Positions 10,458-18,730 of a stretch of 64,000 bases of DNA are shown in pieces (the first letter of the stretch is position 1; each line of letters opens with the position of its first letter). The notes under the pieces were generated by a model. The model saw only the letters and a program-made list of their open reading frames with translations. It had not been told where the DNA came from and did not search any database. The translations under genes were made by a program, and so were the position numbers. The stretch covers positions 6,540,001 through 6,604,000 of the forward strand of contig NZ_AP018448.1 in assembly GCF_030294945.1 (NCBI RefSeq), given 5' to 3'. This stretch comes from Streptomyces graminofaciens. GTDB lineage: Bacteria > Actinomycetota > Actinomycetes > Streptomycetales > Streptomycetaceae.

Positions 10458-10717
10458 TTTCCTGCCTCCACGACTTCCTCCACCTTGACGGTGAAGTCCT
10501 CGATCACGGTGTTGGCGAGGAAGGATTCCGCCAGTTCATGGATGCGGGCGAGCGCGGCGTCGTCCACCGGTCCGTCCACTTCCAGTTCGAATCGCTTTCC
10601 CTGACGTACGTCGGAGACGCCTTCGAAACCGAGGCGCGGCAGCGCGCGCTGCACCGCCTGGCCCTGGGGGTCGAGGATCTCCGGCTTGAGCATGACGTCG
10701 ACTACGACGCGTGCCAC
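10454..10717 (-). CDS. purS: FGAM synthase subunit PurS
   Basis: 87-residue bridging subunit of the PurLQS complex. The fold-typical segments [18 protein letters not shown] and [18 protein letters not shown] are present. Two GTG codons are possible. I choose 10717 because GGGAG lies 5 bases upstream; for the GTG at 10723 the same GGGAG would have no spacer. First gene of the purSQL operon; its promoter lies in the AT-rich gap shared with lsrL. Confidence 0.93.
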   Translation of the reverse strand: MARVVVDVMLKPEILDPQGQAVQRALPRLGFEGVSDVRQGKRFELEVDGPVDDAALARIHELAESFLANTVIEDFTVKVEEVVEAGK

Positions 10718-10723
10718 TGGCAC

Positions 10724-11059
10724 TCCCGGTGTGTGGTGCTGAGCAGGTTCCTTCAGACTACCCGTACAAAATTTCTACGCGAGTAGATTCGTAGGAAACT
10801 ACGGGAGGCACGCGTGAGCGCCGTCACGATCAGGTATCGGCCGGGTGGCGCGGCGAAAATTTCTGGGAAAGATCCCCGACAGCTATTGCGCGCGAGACAC
10901 GCGGACGGTTTAAGTCTGTCTTCACATTGCAATGCCAAGCACTGTACAAATGAATTGGCAATAGCCGATACTTTACCCAATAACAGGCGGACAGTCGGCA
11001 TCTCCGGGACGTCTTGGCACGTCAACCGCAGCAGATGTCGCACGAAGGGACCGATATTC
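10724..11059 (+). promoter_or_regulatory. AT-rich divergent promoter region between purS and lsrL
   Basis: 336 bases, clearly richer in A+T than the rest of the window (AAAATTTCT occurs near both 10768 and 10856). It contains the hairpin CGTAG-GAAA-CTACG at 10790-10803 and the palindrome CTAC-GCGA-GTAG at 10775-10786. The lsrL frame is open upstream to a GTG at 10814 preceded by GGGAGG, but that stretch has two TTA codons and low third-position GC, so I read it as non-coding regulatory DNA. Lsr2 proteins bind AT-rich DNA, so autoregulation here is a reasonable inference. Confidence 0.6.
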
Positions 11060-11377
11060 GTGGCGCAGCGTGTCGTAGTCACTCTCTTTGACGACATCGA
11101 CGGCTCGGAAGCGGCGGAAACGATCGCCTTCGGACTCGACGGCAAGTCGTACGAGATCGACCTGAACCAAGCCAATGCCGAGAAACTGCGCGAGGCCCTG
11201 GAGCCCTACGTGGAGGCCGGCCGCAAGAGGTCGAAGTCGGGCAAGGCGTACAAGCAGACTCAGGTGGCCCCGGACCCCGCGGCCGTCCGCGCCTGGGCCC
11301 AGGCCAACAAGATGGACGTCCCCGCGCGCGGCCGGATCCCCAAGAAGGTCTACGAGGCGTTCGCCGAGGCGCAGTAG
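11060..11377 (+). CDS. lsrL: Lsr2-family nucleoid-associated protein LsrL
   Basis: Small histone-like xenogeneic silencer, 105 residues. The N-terminal dimerisation domain begins AQRVVVTLFDDIDGSEAAET. The C-terminal DNA-binding domain ends VRAWAQANKMDVPARGRIP, where the R-G-R AT-hook-like element inserts into the minor groove of AT-rich DNA. Streptomyces carry two Lsr2 proteins; from memory the copy next to purS is LsrL (SCO4076), the minor paralogue of Lsr2 (SCO3375). The GTG at 11060 has GAAGGGA 10 bases upstream. It is transcribed away from purSQL and followed by tRNA genes. Confidence 0.92.
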   Translation: MAQRVVVTLFDDIDGSEAAETIAFGLDGKSYEIDLNQANAEKLREALEPYVEAGRKRSKSGKAYKQTQVAPDPAAVRAWAQANKMDVPARGRIPKKVYEAFAEAQ

Positions 11378-11551
11378 CAGGCGGTGGCATGCGGTGTCCT
11401 CAGGGTTCGTCAGCGAGCCCTGCGGGCACCCGACTTGGGCCCTCGCCCCGTCCCGGGAACAACCGACTTGCGTTGCACCCCACCTGGTCAGCTAGAGTCT
11501 GGAGCACGCCGAGGGGCAAGGACAGAAAAGTCCCGGCCCACGGAGTGTCAC

Positions 11552-11623
11552 GCGGGTGTAGTTCAGTAGTAGAACATCCCCCTTCCAGGGGGAAGGCGCA
11601 GTGTGCAATTCCTGTCACCCGCT
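11552..11623 (+). tRNA. tRNA-Gly (TCC)
   Basis: Full cloverleaf of 72 bases: acceptor GCGGGTG pairs with CACCCGC (11616-11622), and the anticodon stem TCCCC/GGGGA encloses loop CTTCCAG with anticodon TCC. The CCA end is not encoded. Confidence 0.95.
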
Positions 11624-11703
11624 CTGCATCGCCGATCGAACCACTGTTGTGGATCAGGTAGGCTGATGCTCGCGCCGATCGGTGGGAGCCGGTCGGAAGC
11701 AAT

Positions 11704-11776
11704 GCGGACGTAGCTCAGTTGGTAGAGCGCAACCTTGCCAAGGTTGAGGTCGCGAGTTCGAGCCTCGTCGTCCGCT
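11704..11776 (+). tRNA. tRNA-Gly (GCC), copy 1
   Basis: 73 bases: acceptor GCGGACG pairs with CGTCCGC, and the anticodon stem CAACC/GGTTG encloses TTGCCAA (anticodon GCC). Identical base for base to the copy at 15713-15785. It lies 80 bases after tRNA-Gly(TCC) and is followed by a terminator. Confidence 0.96.
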
Positions 11777-11783
11777 CTTGAAT

Positions 11784-11814
11784 GAAGGCCCCGGTCATCA
11801 CGACCGGGGCCTTC
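11784..11814 (+). terminator. Terminator after the tRNA-Gly pair
   Basis: Perfect 13-bp stem GAAGGCCCCGGTC (11784-11796) / GACCGGGGCCTTC (11802-11814) with a 5-base loop, 7 bases after tRNA-Gly(GCC). Confidence 0.85.
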
Positions 11815-11923
11815 GTCGTGCTCCGCACTTCCCCTGCGCTTCTCCGGGCGTTCTGACATTTGTCATGTGCAGTGATGACACCGCGCACTGCCGCGTGCGC
11901 CGAACCGCCGGGACGCTTGGGTC

Positions 11924-12907
11924 ATGGAAACGAACGGGCGCGAAGGCGTGATTGAGGTCACCGACCTGCGGCGCGTGTACGGGGGCGGTTTCGAGGCCGT
12001 GCGGGGGATCACGTTCTCCGTCGGCCGGGGGGAGATCTTCGCGCTCCTGGGCACCAACGGCGCGGGCAAGACATCGACGGTCGAGCTGCTGGAGGGACTC
12101 GCGGCGCCGTCCGGCGGCCGGGTGCGGGTCCTCGGGCACGACCCCTACAGGGAACGGGCGGCCGTGCGGCCCCGGATCGGCGTGATGCTCCAGGAGGGTG
12201 GCTTCCCCTCCGAGCTGACCGTCGCCGAGACCGTACGGATGTGGGCGGGCTGCACCAGCGGGGCCCGGCCCACCGGGGAGGCCCTGGAAATCGTCGGGCT
12301 CGGGCGCCGGGCCGGCGTACGGATCAAGCAGTTGTCCGGGGGTGAGAAGCGGCGTCTGGACCTGGCGCTCGCGCTCCTCGGGCGGCCCGAGGCGCTGTTC
12401 CTCGACGAGCCGACGACCGGGCTCGACGCCGAGGGCCGCCGGGACACGTGGGAGCTGGTACGGGAGTTGCGCGACGGGGGTACGACCGTGCTGCTCACCA
12501 CGCACTACCTGGAGGAGGCCGAGGGGCTCGCCGACCGGCTGGCCATCCTGCACGAGGGGCGCTTCGCGGCGACCGGCACACCGGCCGAGGTGACCGCGTC
12601 CCAGCCGTCCCGGATCTCCTTCGAACTGCCCGCCGGGTACTTCCTCGGCGACCTGCCGCCCCTCGCCGAGCTGGGCGTCATCGGACACGAGGAGAACGGC
12701 CGCGCGATCGTGCTGCGCACCGGCGAGCTCCAGCGGGCCGCCACCGCGCTGCTGCGGTGGGCCGAGGACGCCCACGTCGAGCTGGGCCGCCTGGAGGTGC
12801 GGTCCGCCTCGCTGGAGGAGGCGTTCCTGCGGATCGCGCGGGAGACGGCTGCCGAGTCCCGTACCGAGTCCCCTACCGAGTCGCACCAGAAGGAGTCGGC
12901 CGTATGA
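11924..12907 (+). CDS. ABC exporter ATP-binding protein
   Basis: 327-residue ATPase of the drug/lipid-type (DrrA/CcmA-like) ABC exporters. Walker A GTNGAGKTS (residues 43-51), signature LSGGEKRRLDLALAL, Walker [12 protein letters not shown] and the switch histidine in LLTTHYLEEAEGLADR are all present. A C-terminal extension after residue 220 is typical of this class. Its stop overlaps the permease start (ATGA at 12904-12907), so the two are coupled. The pair is followed by a two-component system, suggesting the sensor controls the exporter, as in DesKR/LnrJK-type modules. Confidence 0.93.
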   Translation: METNGREGVIEVTDLRRVYGGGFEAVRGITFSVGRGEIFALLGTNGAGKTSTVELLEGLAAPSGGRVRVLGHDPYRERAAVRPRIGVMLQEGGFPSELTVAETVRMWAGCTSGARPTGEALEIVGLGRRAGVRIKQLSGGEKRRLDLALALLGRPEALFLDEPTTGLDAEGRRDTWELVRELRDGGTTVLLTTHYLEEAEGLADRLAILHEGRFAATGTPAEVTASQPSRISFELPAGYFLGDLPPLAELGVIGHEENGRAIVLRTGELQRAATALLRWAEDAHVELGRLEVRSASLEEAFLRIARETAAESRTESPTESHQKESAV

Positions 12908-13692
12908 GTGCCGTCGTGAACACCGGTCGTACGACGGTCACGAGCCGGATGGCCGCCCTCGCCAGGGCCGAGCTGACCCTGCTGGGGCGCAGCCGGGCCA
13001 CGCTGGTCACGGTGGTGCTCGTACCGCTGCTGCTGCCGCTCAGTGTGCGCTCGGCGACCGAGGAGATGGATCTGGAGAAGGCGGGGCTCAGCCTCGGCAC
13101 CGTGCTGCTGCCCGCCGGCATCGGCTTCTCGCTGCTCTTCGCGATCTACAGCGCCCTCACCAACGTCTACGTCGTACGCCGTGAGGAACTCGTCCTCAAG
13201 CGGCTGCGCACCGGGGAGCTGCGCGACCCCGAGATCCTGGCCGGGGCCGCGCTGCCCGCCGTCGGCATCGGGCTCACACAGTGCGTGCTGCTGGCCATCG
13301 GCTCCACGGTCCTGCTCGACCTGGGGGCCCCGGCCGCGCCCCAACTCGCCGTACTGGGAGTGCTGTCGGGCGTCGTGATGTGCGCCGCTCTCGCGGCCGT
13401 CACGGCCTCCTTCAGCAAGACGGCGGAGAGCGCCCAAGTGACCGCCCTGCCGCTGATGTTCGTGTCGATGCTCGGCTCCGGGATCACCGTTCCGCTGGAG
13501 GTCCTGCCCGAACGGGTCGCCTCCGTCTGCGAGTTGCTGCCGCTCTCGCCCGTCATCACGCTGGTGCGCGGCGGCTGGACCGGTGACCTGTCCGTGTACG
13601 AGACCCTGGGCGCCGTCGCGACCGCGCTGGTCTGGACCGTGCTCGCGGTGTTTGCTGTACGGCGGTGGTTCCGCTGGGAACCGCGGCGCTGA
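12904..13692 (+). CDS. ABC-2 type transporter permease
   Basis: 262-residue integral membrane protein with about six hydrophobic segments (first near residue 30, TLVTVVLVPLLLPL; others around residues 60, 115, 150, 175 and 235), the topology of ABC-2 permeases. The segment GSGITVPLEVLPERVASVCELLPLSPV is the typical conserved region before the last membrane helix. It overlaps the ATPase gene by four bases. The substrate is unknown; lipid, antibiotic or lantibiotic export would fit the family. Confidence 0.9.
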   Translation: MSAVVNTGRTTVTSRMAALARAELTLLGRSRATLVTVVLVPLLLPLSVRSATEEMDLEKAGLSLGTVLLPAGIGFSLLFAIYSALTNVYVVRREELVLKRLRTGELRDPEILAGAALPAVGIGLTQCVLLAIGSTVLLDLGAPAAPQLAVLGVLSGVVMCAALAAVTASFSKTAESAQVTALPLMFVSMLGSGITVPLEVLPERVASVCELLPLSPVITLVRGGWTGDLSVYETLGAVATALVWTVLAVFAVRRWFRWEPRR

Positions 13693-13705
13693 GGGGAGTC
13701 GGGGA

Positions 13706-15061
13706 ATGCGGGGGCCGGGGGCCTGGTGGCGGGGGAAGACCACTCCTGCCAAGGTCGAGACATACACGAGGTGGTCGTTCCACTTCTTCGCGGTGGCCGA
13801 GGTCGCCGCGGTCGGGCTGCAGGCCGCCAGCCAGGTGGGGCCCTGGGTGAGGATCTGGCTGCTGCTGATGGTGTGCGCGCACGCCGTGGTTCTCGCGGTG
13901 ACCTCCTCTCGGGCGCTCGACTGGACGCGCGGCCGCCGGGAGAAACCCGTACGGCAGCTGTGGACGCTCGCCGTGGTCACCGTGCTGATCGCCGTCATCG
14001 CCATCGGGATCGCGGAGCACGGCCCGGCCGGCGACGATGTCGACACCATCGCGGGCGCGACCTTCGGGACCGTGCTGGTCTTCGGCGTCGGCACCCTCGC
14101 GCTCGGTGTCCGCGACCGGCGGCGGGTGTACGCGCTCGTCGCCGGCTTCACCGCGGGCGCCGGACTCGTGGGGTTCCCCCTGGGGGTCCCCGGGCCCGAG
14201 GCGCTGGCCACCTCGGTGTTCGTGGGGATCGGCGCAAGCATCCTCGCCTGGACGGCCGCCTTCTCCGTCTGGCTGCTCAACGCCGTCTACGAGCTCGACG
14301 AGGCCCGCGAGACCCGGGCCCGCCTCGCCGTCGCCGAGGAACGACTCCGCTTCGGCCGCGATCTGCACGACGTGATGGGCCGGAACCTCGCCGTGATCGC
14401 CCTGAAGAGCGAGCTGGCCATCCAGCTGGCCCGGCGCGAGCGACCCGAGGCCGTGGACCAGATGATCGAGGTCCAGCGGATCGCCCAGGAGTCGCAGCGA
14501 GAGGTGCGCGATGTCGTACGGGGGTACCGCGAGGCCGATCTGGGGGTCGAACTCGCCGGTGCGCAGGGCGTGTTGGCGGCGGCAGGCATCGACTGCTCGG
14601 TGGACGGGGCGGACGCCGCCGGGCTGCCGAGCGAGGTGCAGTCCGCGCTCGCCTGGGTGGTGCGGGAAGGAACGACGAACGTGCTGCGGCACGGGAACGC
14701 CGGGCAGTGCTCGGTGGTGCTGAAGGTGAGCGAGGGGCAGGTGGTACTGACCGTGGAGAACGACGGGATACGGGTGGCCGGGGGTGCCGGGGCTGTGGAC
14801 AGCGCCGGAGGCGACGGTGTCGGGCAGGAGCCCGGCGGTGGTGGGTCCGGGCTCGCCGGACTGCGGGAGCGGCTCGCGGCGGTGGACGGGACGTTGGAGG
14901 CCGGGCCGGTGGCGGGCGACGCGTTCCGGGTGACGGCTCGGGTGCCGGTGGCCCGTACGGGGGCGATGTCCGGTGGGCGCGCGGCTGGGGTGTCCGGCGG
15001 GCGCGCGGGTGGGGCGTCCGGCGGGCGCGCCGGTTCGGTCGTCGGCGAGGGCGCGTCATGA
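13706..15061 (+). CDS. Sensor histidine kinase, DesK/NarX (HisKA_3) type
   Basis: 451 residues. About five membrane helices occupy residues 25-190, with no large extracellular domain, so it probably senses membrane state or a membrane-bound ligand. The HisKA_3 dimerisation motif GRDLHDVMGRNLAVIALK carries phosphoacceptor His221. The HATPase region includes WVVREGTTNVLRHG, VENDGI and GSGLAGLRERL. A Gly-rich insertion lies between the N and G boxes, and the C-terminal tail repeats GGRAGGASGG-like units. The start is ATG 13706 with GAGGGGAG upstream. It overlaps the response regulator by four bases. Recalled S. coelicolor counterpart: SCO4073. Confidence 0.92.
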   Translation: MRGPGAWWRGKTTPAKVETYTRWSFHFFAVAEVAAVGLQAASQVGPWVRIWLLLMVCAHAVVLAVTSSRALDWTRGRREKPVRQLWTLAVVTVLIAVIAIGIAEHGPAGDDVDTIAGATFGTVLVFGVGTLALGVRDRRRVYALVAGFTAGAGLVGFPLGVPGPEALATSVFVGIGASILAWTAAFSVWLLNAVYELDEARETRARLAVAEERLRFGRDLHDVMGRNLAVIALKSELAIQLARRERPEAVDQMIEVQRIAQESQREVRDVVRGYREADLGVELAGAQGVLAAAGIDCSVDGADAAGLPSEVQSALAWVVREGTTNVLRHGNAGQCSVVLKVSEGQVVLTVENDGIRVAGGAGAVDSAGGDGVGQEPGGGGSGLAGLRERLAAVDGTLEAGPVAGDAFRVTARVPVARTGAMSGGRAAGVSGGRAGGASGGRAGSVVGEGAS

Positions 15062-15690
15062 CGGCCGTACCCGGGGCGGCGGGGCCCGTGCGGCTGCTGC
15101 TCGCCGACGACGAGCATCTGATCCGGGGTGCGCTGGCCGCGCTGCTGGCCCTGGAGGACGACCTGGTCGTCGTCGCGGAGGCGGCGAGCGGGCCGGAGGC
15201 GCTGGCGATGGCGGTCGCGCACCGGCCGGACGTGGCCGTGCTGGATCTGGAGATGCCCGGCGCGGACGGTGTGAGGGTCGCCACATCGCTGCGGGCCGAA
15301 CTTCCTGGCTGCCGGGTGCTGATCGTCACCGGTCACGGGCGGCCCGGGCATCTGAAGCGGGCGCTTGAGGCGGGTGTGCGAGGGTTCGTCCCCAAGACGG
15401 TCAGTGCGCAACGGCTCGCCGAGATCATTCGTACGGTGCACGCGGGAAGTCGTTATGTGGACCCGGAGTTGGCCGCCGACGCGATCTCCGCCGGGGACTC
15501 GCCGCTGACCGCGCGCGAGGCGGAGGTGCTCGAATTCGCCGCCGACGGGGCACCTGTGGCGGAGATCGCCGAGCGCGCCTCCCTGTCCCAGGGGACCGTG
15601 CGGAACTATCTGTCGTCGGCCGTCTCGAAGCTCGGGGTGGAGAATCGGCACGCGGCGGTGCGGCTCGCGCGGGAGCGAGGTTGGGTATAG
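15058..15690 (+). CDS. Response regulator, NarL/LuxR family
   Basis: 210 residues. Receiver domain with acidic pocket DDE (17-19), phosphoacceptor Asp63 in VAVLDLEMPG, the conserved Thr in LIVTGHG and Lys in GFVPKTV. The C-terminal LuxR-type helix-turn-helix runs from LTAREAEVLEFAADG to GTVRNYLSSAVSKLG. Coupled by a four-base overlap to the kinase. The likely target is its own exporter operon. It ends 22 bases before tRNA-Gly copy 2. Confidence 0.94.
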   Translation: MTAVPGAAGPVRLLLADDEHLIRGALAALLALEDDLVVVAEAASGPEALAMAVAHRPDVAVLDLEMPGADGVRVATSLRAELPGCRVLIVTGHGRPGHLKRALEAGVRGFVPKTVSAQRLAEIIRTVHAGSRYVDPELAADAISAGDSPLTAREAEVLEFAADGAPVAEIAERASLSQGTVRNYLSSAVSKLGVENRHAAVRLARERGWV

Positions 15691-15712
15691 TTGGCCTCGC
15701 GCCACGGCGCAT

Positions 15713-15785
15713 GCGGACGTAGCTCAGTTGGTAGAGCGCAACCTTGCCAAGGTTGAGGTCGCGAGTTCGAGCCTCGTCGTCCGCT
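15713..15785 (+). tRNA. tRNA-Gly (GCC), copy 2
   Basis: Exact duplicate of the tRNA at 11704-11776, including the two bases before it (AT). The identity stops just after the gene, so the duplication is limited to the tRNA. The two copies bracket the ABC/two-component cassette as direct repeats. Confidence 0.96.
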
Positions 15786-15790
15786 CCATT

Positions 15791-15828
15791 ACGCGAAGGG
15801 CCCCCGGTTTCCCGGGGGCCCTTCGCGT
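15791..15828. terminator. Bidirectional terminator between tRNA-Gly and purC
   Basis: Perfect 17-bp stem, ACGCGAAGGGCCCCCGG (15791-15807) with its complement at 15812-15828 and a TTTC loop. It lies between the tRNA (plus) and the purC stop (minus) and probably serves both. Confidence 0.85.
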
Positions 15829-15841
15829 TGCCCGTCTCCTG

Positions 15842-16741
15842 CTACGACCAGGCCATGCCCGTCAGGCGTTCATACGCCTCGATGTACTTGGCGCGGGTCG
15901 CGGTGACGATCTCCTCGGGCAGCGCCGGCGGGGGCTGCTCGCTCTTGCGGTCCCAGCCGGACTCCGCGGAGGTCAGCCAGTCGCGTACGTACTGCTTGTC
16001 GAAGGACGGCTGGGCGTGGCCCGGCTCCCACAGGTCGGCCGGCCAGAAGCGGGAGGAGTCGGGGGTGAGCACCTCGTCGGCGAGGATCAGGCTGTCGCCC
16101 TCGTAGCCGAACTCGAACTTGGTGTCGGCGAGGATGATGCCCCGGTCACGGGCGATGTCACGGGCCCTGCCGTAGACCGCGAGGGTCGTCTGGCGCAGCT
16201 GGGCGGCGGTCTCCGCGCCGACCTGGCGGGCGACCTCCTCGTACGACACGTTCTCGTCGTGCTCGCCGACGGCGGCCTTGGTGGCCGGGGTGAAGATCGG
16301 CGCGGGCAGCTCGCTGCCGTCGACCAGGCCCTCGGGGAGGGCCAGGCCGCAGACCGTACGGGAGTCGTTGTACTCCAGCAGGCCCGAGCCGGTGAGGTAG
16401 CCGCGGGCCACGGCCTCCACCGGGACCATTTTGAGCGACTTGCAGATGAGGGTGCGGCCGGCCCAGTCGGCGGGGGCGCCCTCCGGGAGTTCGGTGCTCA
16501 GGACGTGGTTCGGGACCAGGTCGGCGAGCTGGTCGAACCACCAGAGAGAGAGCTGGGTGAGCGTGCGGCCCTTGTCGGGGATCTCCGTGGGGAGCACCCA
16601 GTCGAAGGCCGAGATGCGATCGCTGGCGACCATCACGAGGTCGCCCGCCTCGTTCTGGTACAGGTCGCGCACCTTGCCGGTGTGCAGATGTACCAGGCCC
16701 GGAACCTGGAGCGGCTCGGGCTTTTCTACGAATCCGGACAC
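15842..16741 (-). CDS. purC: SAICAR synthetase (phosphoribosylaminoimidazole-succinocarboxamide synthase)
   Basis: ATP-dependent condensation of CAIR with aspartate in purine synthesis. 299 residues. Typical motifs are HTGKVRDLY, MVASDRISAFDWVLPTEIPDKG, KMVPVEAVARGYLTGSG, and LADTKFEFGYEGDSLILADEVLTPDSSRFW. The open frame runs to 16786, but GTG 16741 has GGGGAGGAACC 5 bases upstream and yields the normal N-terminus SGFVEKPEPLQVPG. It is a single gene, separated from the other pur genes by the tRNA/ABC cassette. Confidence 0.96.
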   Translation of the reverse strand: MSGFVEKPEPLQVPGLVHLHTGKVRDLYQNEAGDLVMVASDRISAFDWVLPTEIPDKGRTLTQLSLWWFDQLADLVPNHVLSTELPEGAPADWAGRTLICKSLKMVPVEAVARGYLTGSGLLEYNDSRTVCGLALPEGLVDGSELPAPIFTPATKAAVGEHDENVSYEEVARQVGAETAAQLRQTTLAVYGRARDIARDRGIILADTKFEFGYEGDSLILADEVLTPDSSRFWPADLWEPGHAQPSFDKQYVRDWLTSAESGWDRKSEQPPPALPEEIVTATRAKYIEAYERLTGMAWS

Positions 16742-16895
16742 GGTTCCTCCCCGTGGTGATGTCCAAGTGGCTCGATTGTCCCGCATCGGGGAGGTTGGTC
16801 TTGGCCAGGGTTGGGTTGGTCCTGGCCGGCGTCGGGGTGAGCGGGTTCGGGCCTGTGGGGGCGGGTGGGCAGGGGCGGGGGGGCGTGTCGAGGTG

Positions 16896-16995
16896 GGTGG
16901 CCTCAGGGCTGTGGTGGCGTGTGGGCTGTGGTGGCCTCAGGGCTGTGGTGGCGTGTGGGCTGTGGTGGCCTCAGGGCTGTGGTGGCGTGTGGGCT
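16896..16995. repeat. 34-bp tandem repeat, three copies
   Basis: The unit starts GGTGGCCTCAGGGCTGTGG and recurs at 16896, 16930 and 16964, with the third copy losing its last two bases. It lies in the 276-bp gap between purC and the 17018 gene; no gene is seen in this gap. Confidence 0.9.
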
Positions 16996-17017
16996 CGGGT
17001 CTGTTGCGGGAGGGGGC

Positions 17018-18730
17018 TCAGTCGCGTTTGCAGATGCGGTCCAGGAGGTTGGCGGTGGCTCGTTGGACCCGGGTGTCCACGTGGCCCGGACGGTCCAGGG
17101 CCGGGGACCAGGCGAACGTCCCGGATGCGAAGACCAGGGCGCCGGAGGGGGAACGGTAGAGGGAGGTCTCCTGGTGGCGCAGGGCGCCCTCGCTGTCGCG
17201 GTACGGGGAGTGGGCGAGGAGTATGCGGCCCTGGTGCTCGGGGAGCGGGGTGCGGGGGAAGTAGCGGTCGGCCTCGCCGGCGACCATGCCCTCCAGCTCG
17301 TCGCCCTCGTGGGCGCCGGTCGCCTCCCAGAGCCAGTGGTCGGCGTTGCGCACGACCAGGGGGTGGGGGTCGGGGACCCGGCCCGCGTACTGGATGCCCA
17401 TCAGCTGCTGCTCGGGGCGGTCGATTTCGCGCCACAGTGCGGGTTTGCCGGGTCCCCTGCGTTTCAGGCAGGTGAGGAGGCGGTCGGGGGTGCCGGACGG
17501 GGACGGGCTCAGCTCCACCTGCCAGTACATGGTGTTGGAGGAGAGGAAGACGAGCGAGGTGCCCTGGTCGCGGGCGAGCTCCGCGGTGCGGCGCATCGGG
17601 GACGACCAGTACTCGTCGTGGCCGGGGAAGACCAGGCCTCGGTAGCGGCTGGGGTCGACGCGGCCGGAGTGCAGGTCGCGGGCGTCGGCGTAGGCGAGGT
17701 CGTAGCCGTAGCGCTCGGCCCAGCGGATGAAGTCGTAGGCGTGGCCGACGTGGAGGGGGAGGCCGGCGCCGGCGTACGGGCGGTCGAAGGACACGGTCGT
17801 CGCGGCGTCGGACTCGCCGAGGAGCCGGCCCTCCTCGTCCCACGCGTGGTAGAGGCTGGCGCCGAGGCGGCCGTCCTCCGGGTAGAGGTTGTACGCCTGC
17901 CAGGTGATGTCGGGCAGGACGAGGAGCAGGTCGGCCGGGTGGTCGTCGCGGATGGTGAACGGGATGTGGGAGCGGTAGCCGTCGGCGGTGGTGAGGACCG
18001 CCACGTAGGCGCCGATGTTCCAGTAGCTCGGGATCTGCAGGCGCCAGGAGAGCCACCAGTGGTGGCAGGAGACCGTGCGGTCGGCGGTGAGGGGCGGGGG
18101 CTGGACGATCCCGGAGAGGCGGGGGCTGGTGGTGATCTTGGCGGCGCCGTCGCCTCCGTAGTGGCCGACGCGGTAGATGTCGACGCCGAATTCCTGGGGC
18201 GGGTCCACGGTGATGTGGAAGTCGATGGACTCGCCGGGTGAGGCGGCGCCGGTGGCGGTGAACCCCTTGATCTGGCGGTGCACGTCGTCGGCCGAGCGGG
18301 GGCCTCCGGCGGCGGGGCGGGGGCCGGGGACACGGGGCCCTTTGGCGGCGCCGCGCGGCGGGGGCAGGGCCGGGTCCACGTACCAGGGGACGACCTGGCC
18401 GGTGTCGTCGAAGTACGTGACGTTGCCCCGCAGCCAGGGGACGGGGCCCTGGCCGAAGGGGTCGGTCACGGCGTGGGCTAGCGCACCGGACTCCCAGCGG
18501 GGGATGTGGGCGCCTCCGGCGGTGGGGCGGGGTGGGGCGGGCGTGTGGTCTGTGGAGGGTGTGTGGTCTGGGAGGTCTGTGGGGGCCGCAGGGTTTGTGG
18601 GGGCCGCGTGGTCTGTGGGGGCCGCGTGGTTTGAGTCGTTCTGGTGGTCCCGGTGGTCCGTGTGGTCTGGGTGGTTCAGGTGGTCCGGGTGGTCCGGGCT
18701 GACTGAGTAGTTCAGGCGGTCCGAGCCCAT
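17018..18730 (-). CDS. N,N-dimethylformamidase large-subunit-like protein with His/Asp-rich N-terminus
   Basis: 570 residues. From about residue 140 onward it matches the C-terminal domain of the N,N-dimethylformamidase beta subunit family (IYRVGHYGGDGA, WRLQIPSYWNIGAYVAVL, ITWQAYNLYPEDGRLGASLY, VFPGHDEYWS). Related Streptomyces proteins are widespread, and their substrate is not established; amide hydrolysis is inference. The N-terminal ~70 residues are low complexity: a run of PDH/NDH-type triplets followed by AAPTD repeats, with nine or more histidines. No signal peptide is visible. The ATG at 18730 has GAGGGAGGGG upstream. Recalled as conserved between purC and purD in Streptomyces. Confidence 0.78.
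   Translation of the reverse strand: MGSDRLNYSVSPDHPDHLNHPDHTDHRDHQNDSNHAAPTDHAAPTNPAAPTDLPDHTPSTDHTPAPPRPTAGGAHIPRWESGALAHAVTDPFGQGPVPWLRGNVTYFDDTGQVVPWYVDPALPPPRGAAKGPRVPGPRPAAGGPRSADDVHRQIKGFTATGAASPGESIDFHITVDPPQEFGVDIYRVGHYGGDGAAKITTSPRLSGIVQPPPLTADRTVSCHHWWLSWRLQIPSYWNIGAYVAVLTTADGYRSHIPFTIRDDHPADLLLVLPDITWQAYNLYPEDGRLGASLYHAWDEEGRLLGESDAATTVSFDRPYAGAGLPLHVGHAYDFIRWAERYGYDLAYADARDLHSGRVDPSRYRGLVFPGHDEYWSSPMRRTAELARDQGTSLVFLSSNTMYWQVELSPSPSGTPDRLLTCLKRRGPGKPALWREIDRPEQQLMGIQYAGRVPDPHPLVVRNADHWLWEATGAHEGDELEGMVAGEADRYFPRTPLPEHQGRILLAHSPYRDSEGALRHQETSLYRSPSGALVFASGTFAWSPALDRPGHVDTRVQRATANLLDRICKRD

Noticed and set aside
4100..10600. Long open frames antisense to purM, purF, purL and purQ
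   Set aside because: They follow from the GC-rich codon pattern of the real genes; translations are low complexity (Arg/Gly/Asp/Val) without family motifs or start signals.
10814..11059. Coding extension of lsrL from GTG 10814
   Set aside because: Two TTA codons, low third-position GC and no similarity to Lsr2 N-termini; GTG 11060 gives the normal 105-residue protein. Kept as a finding only.
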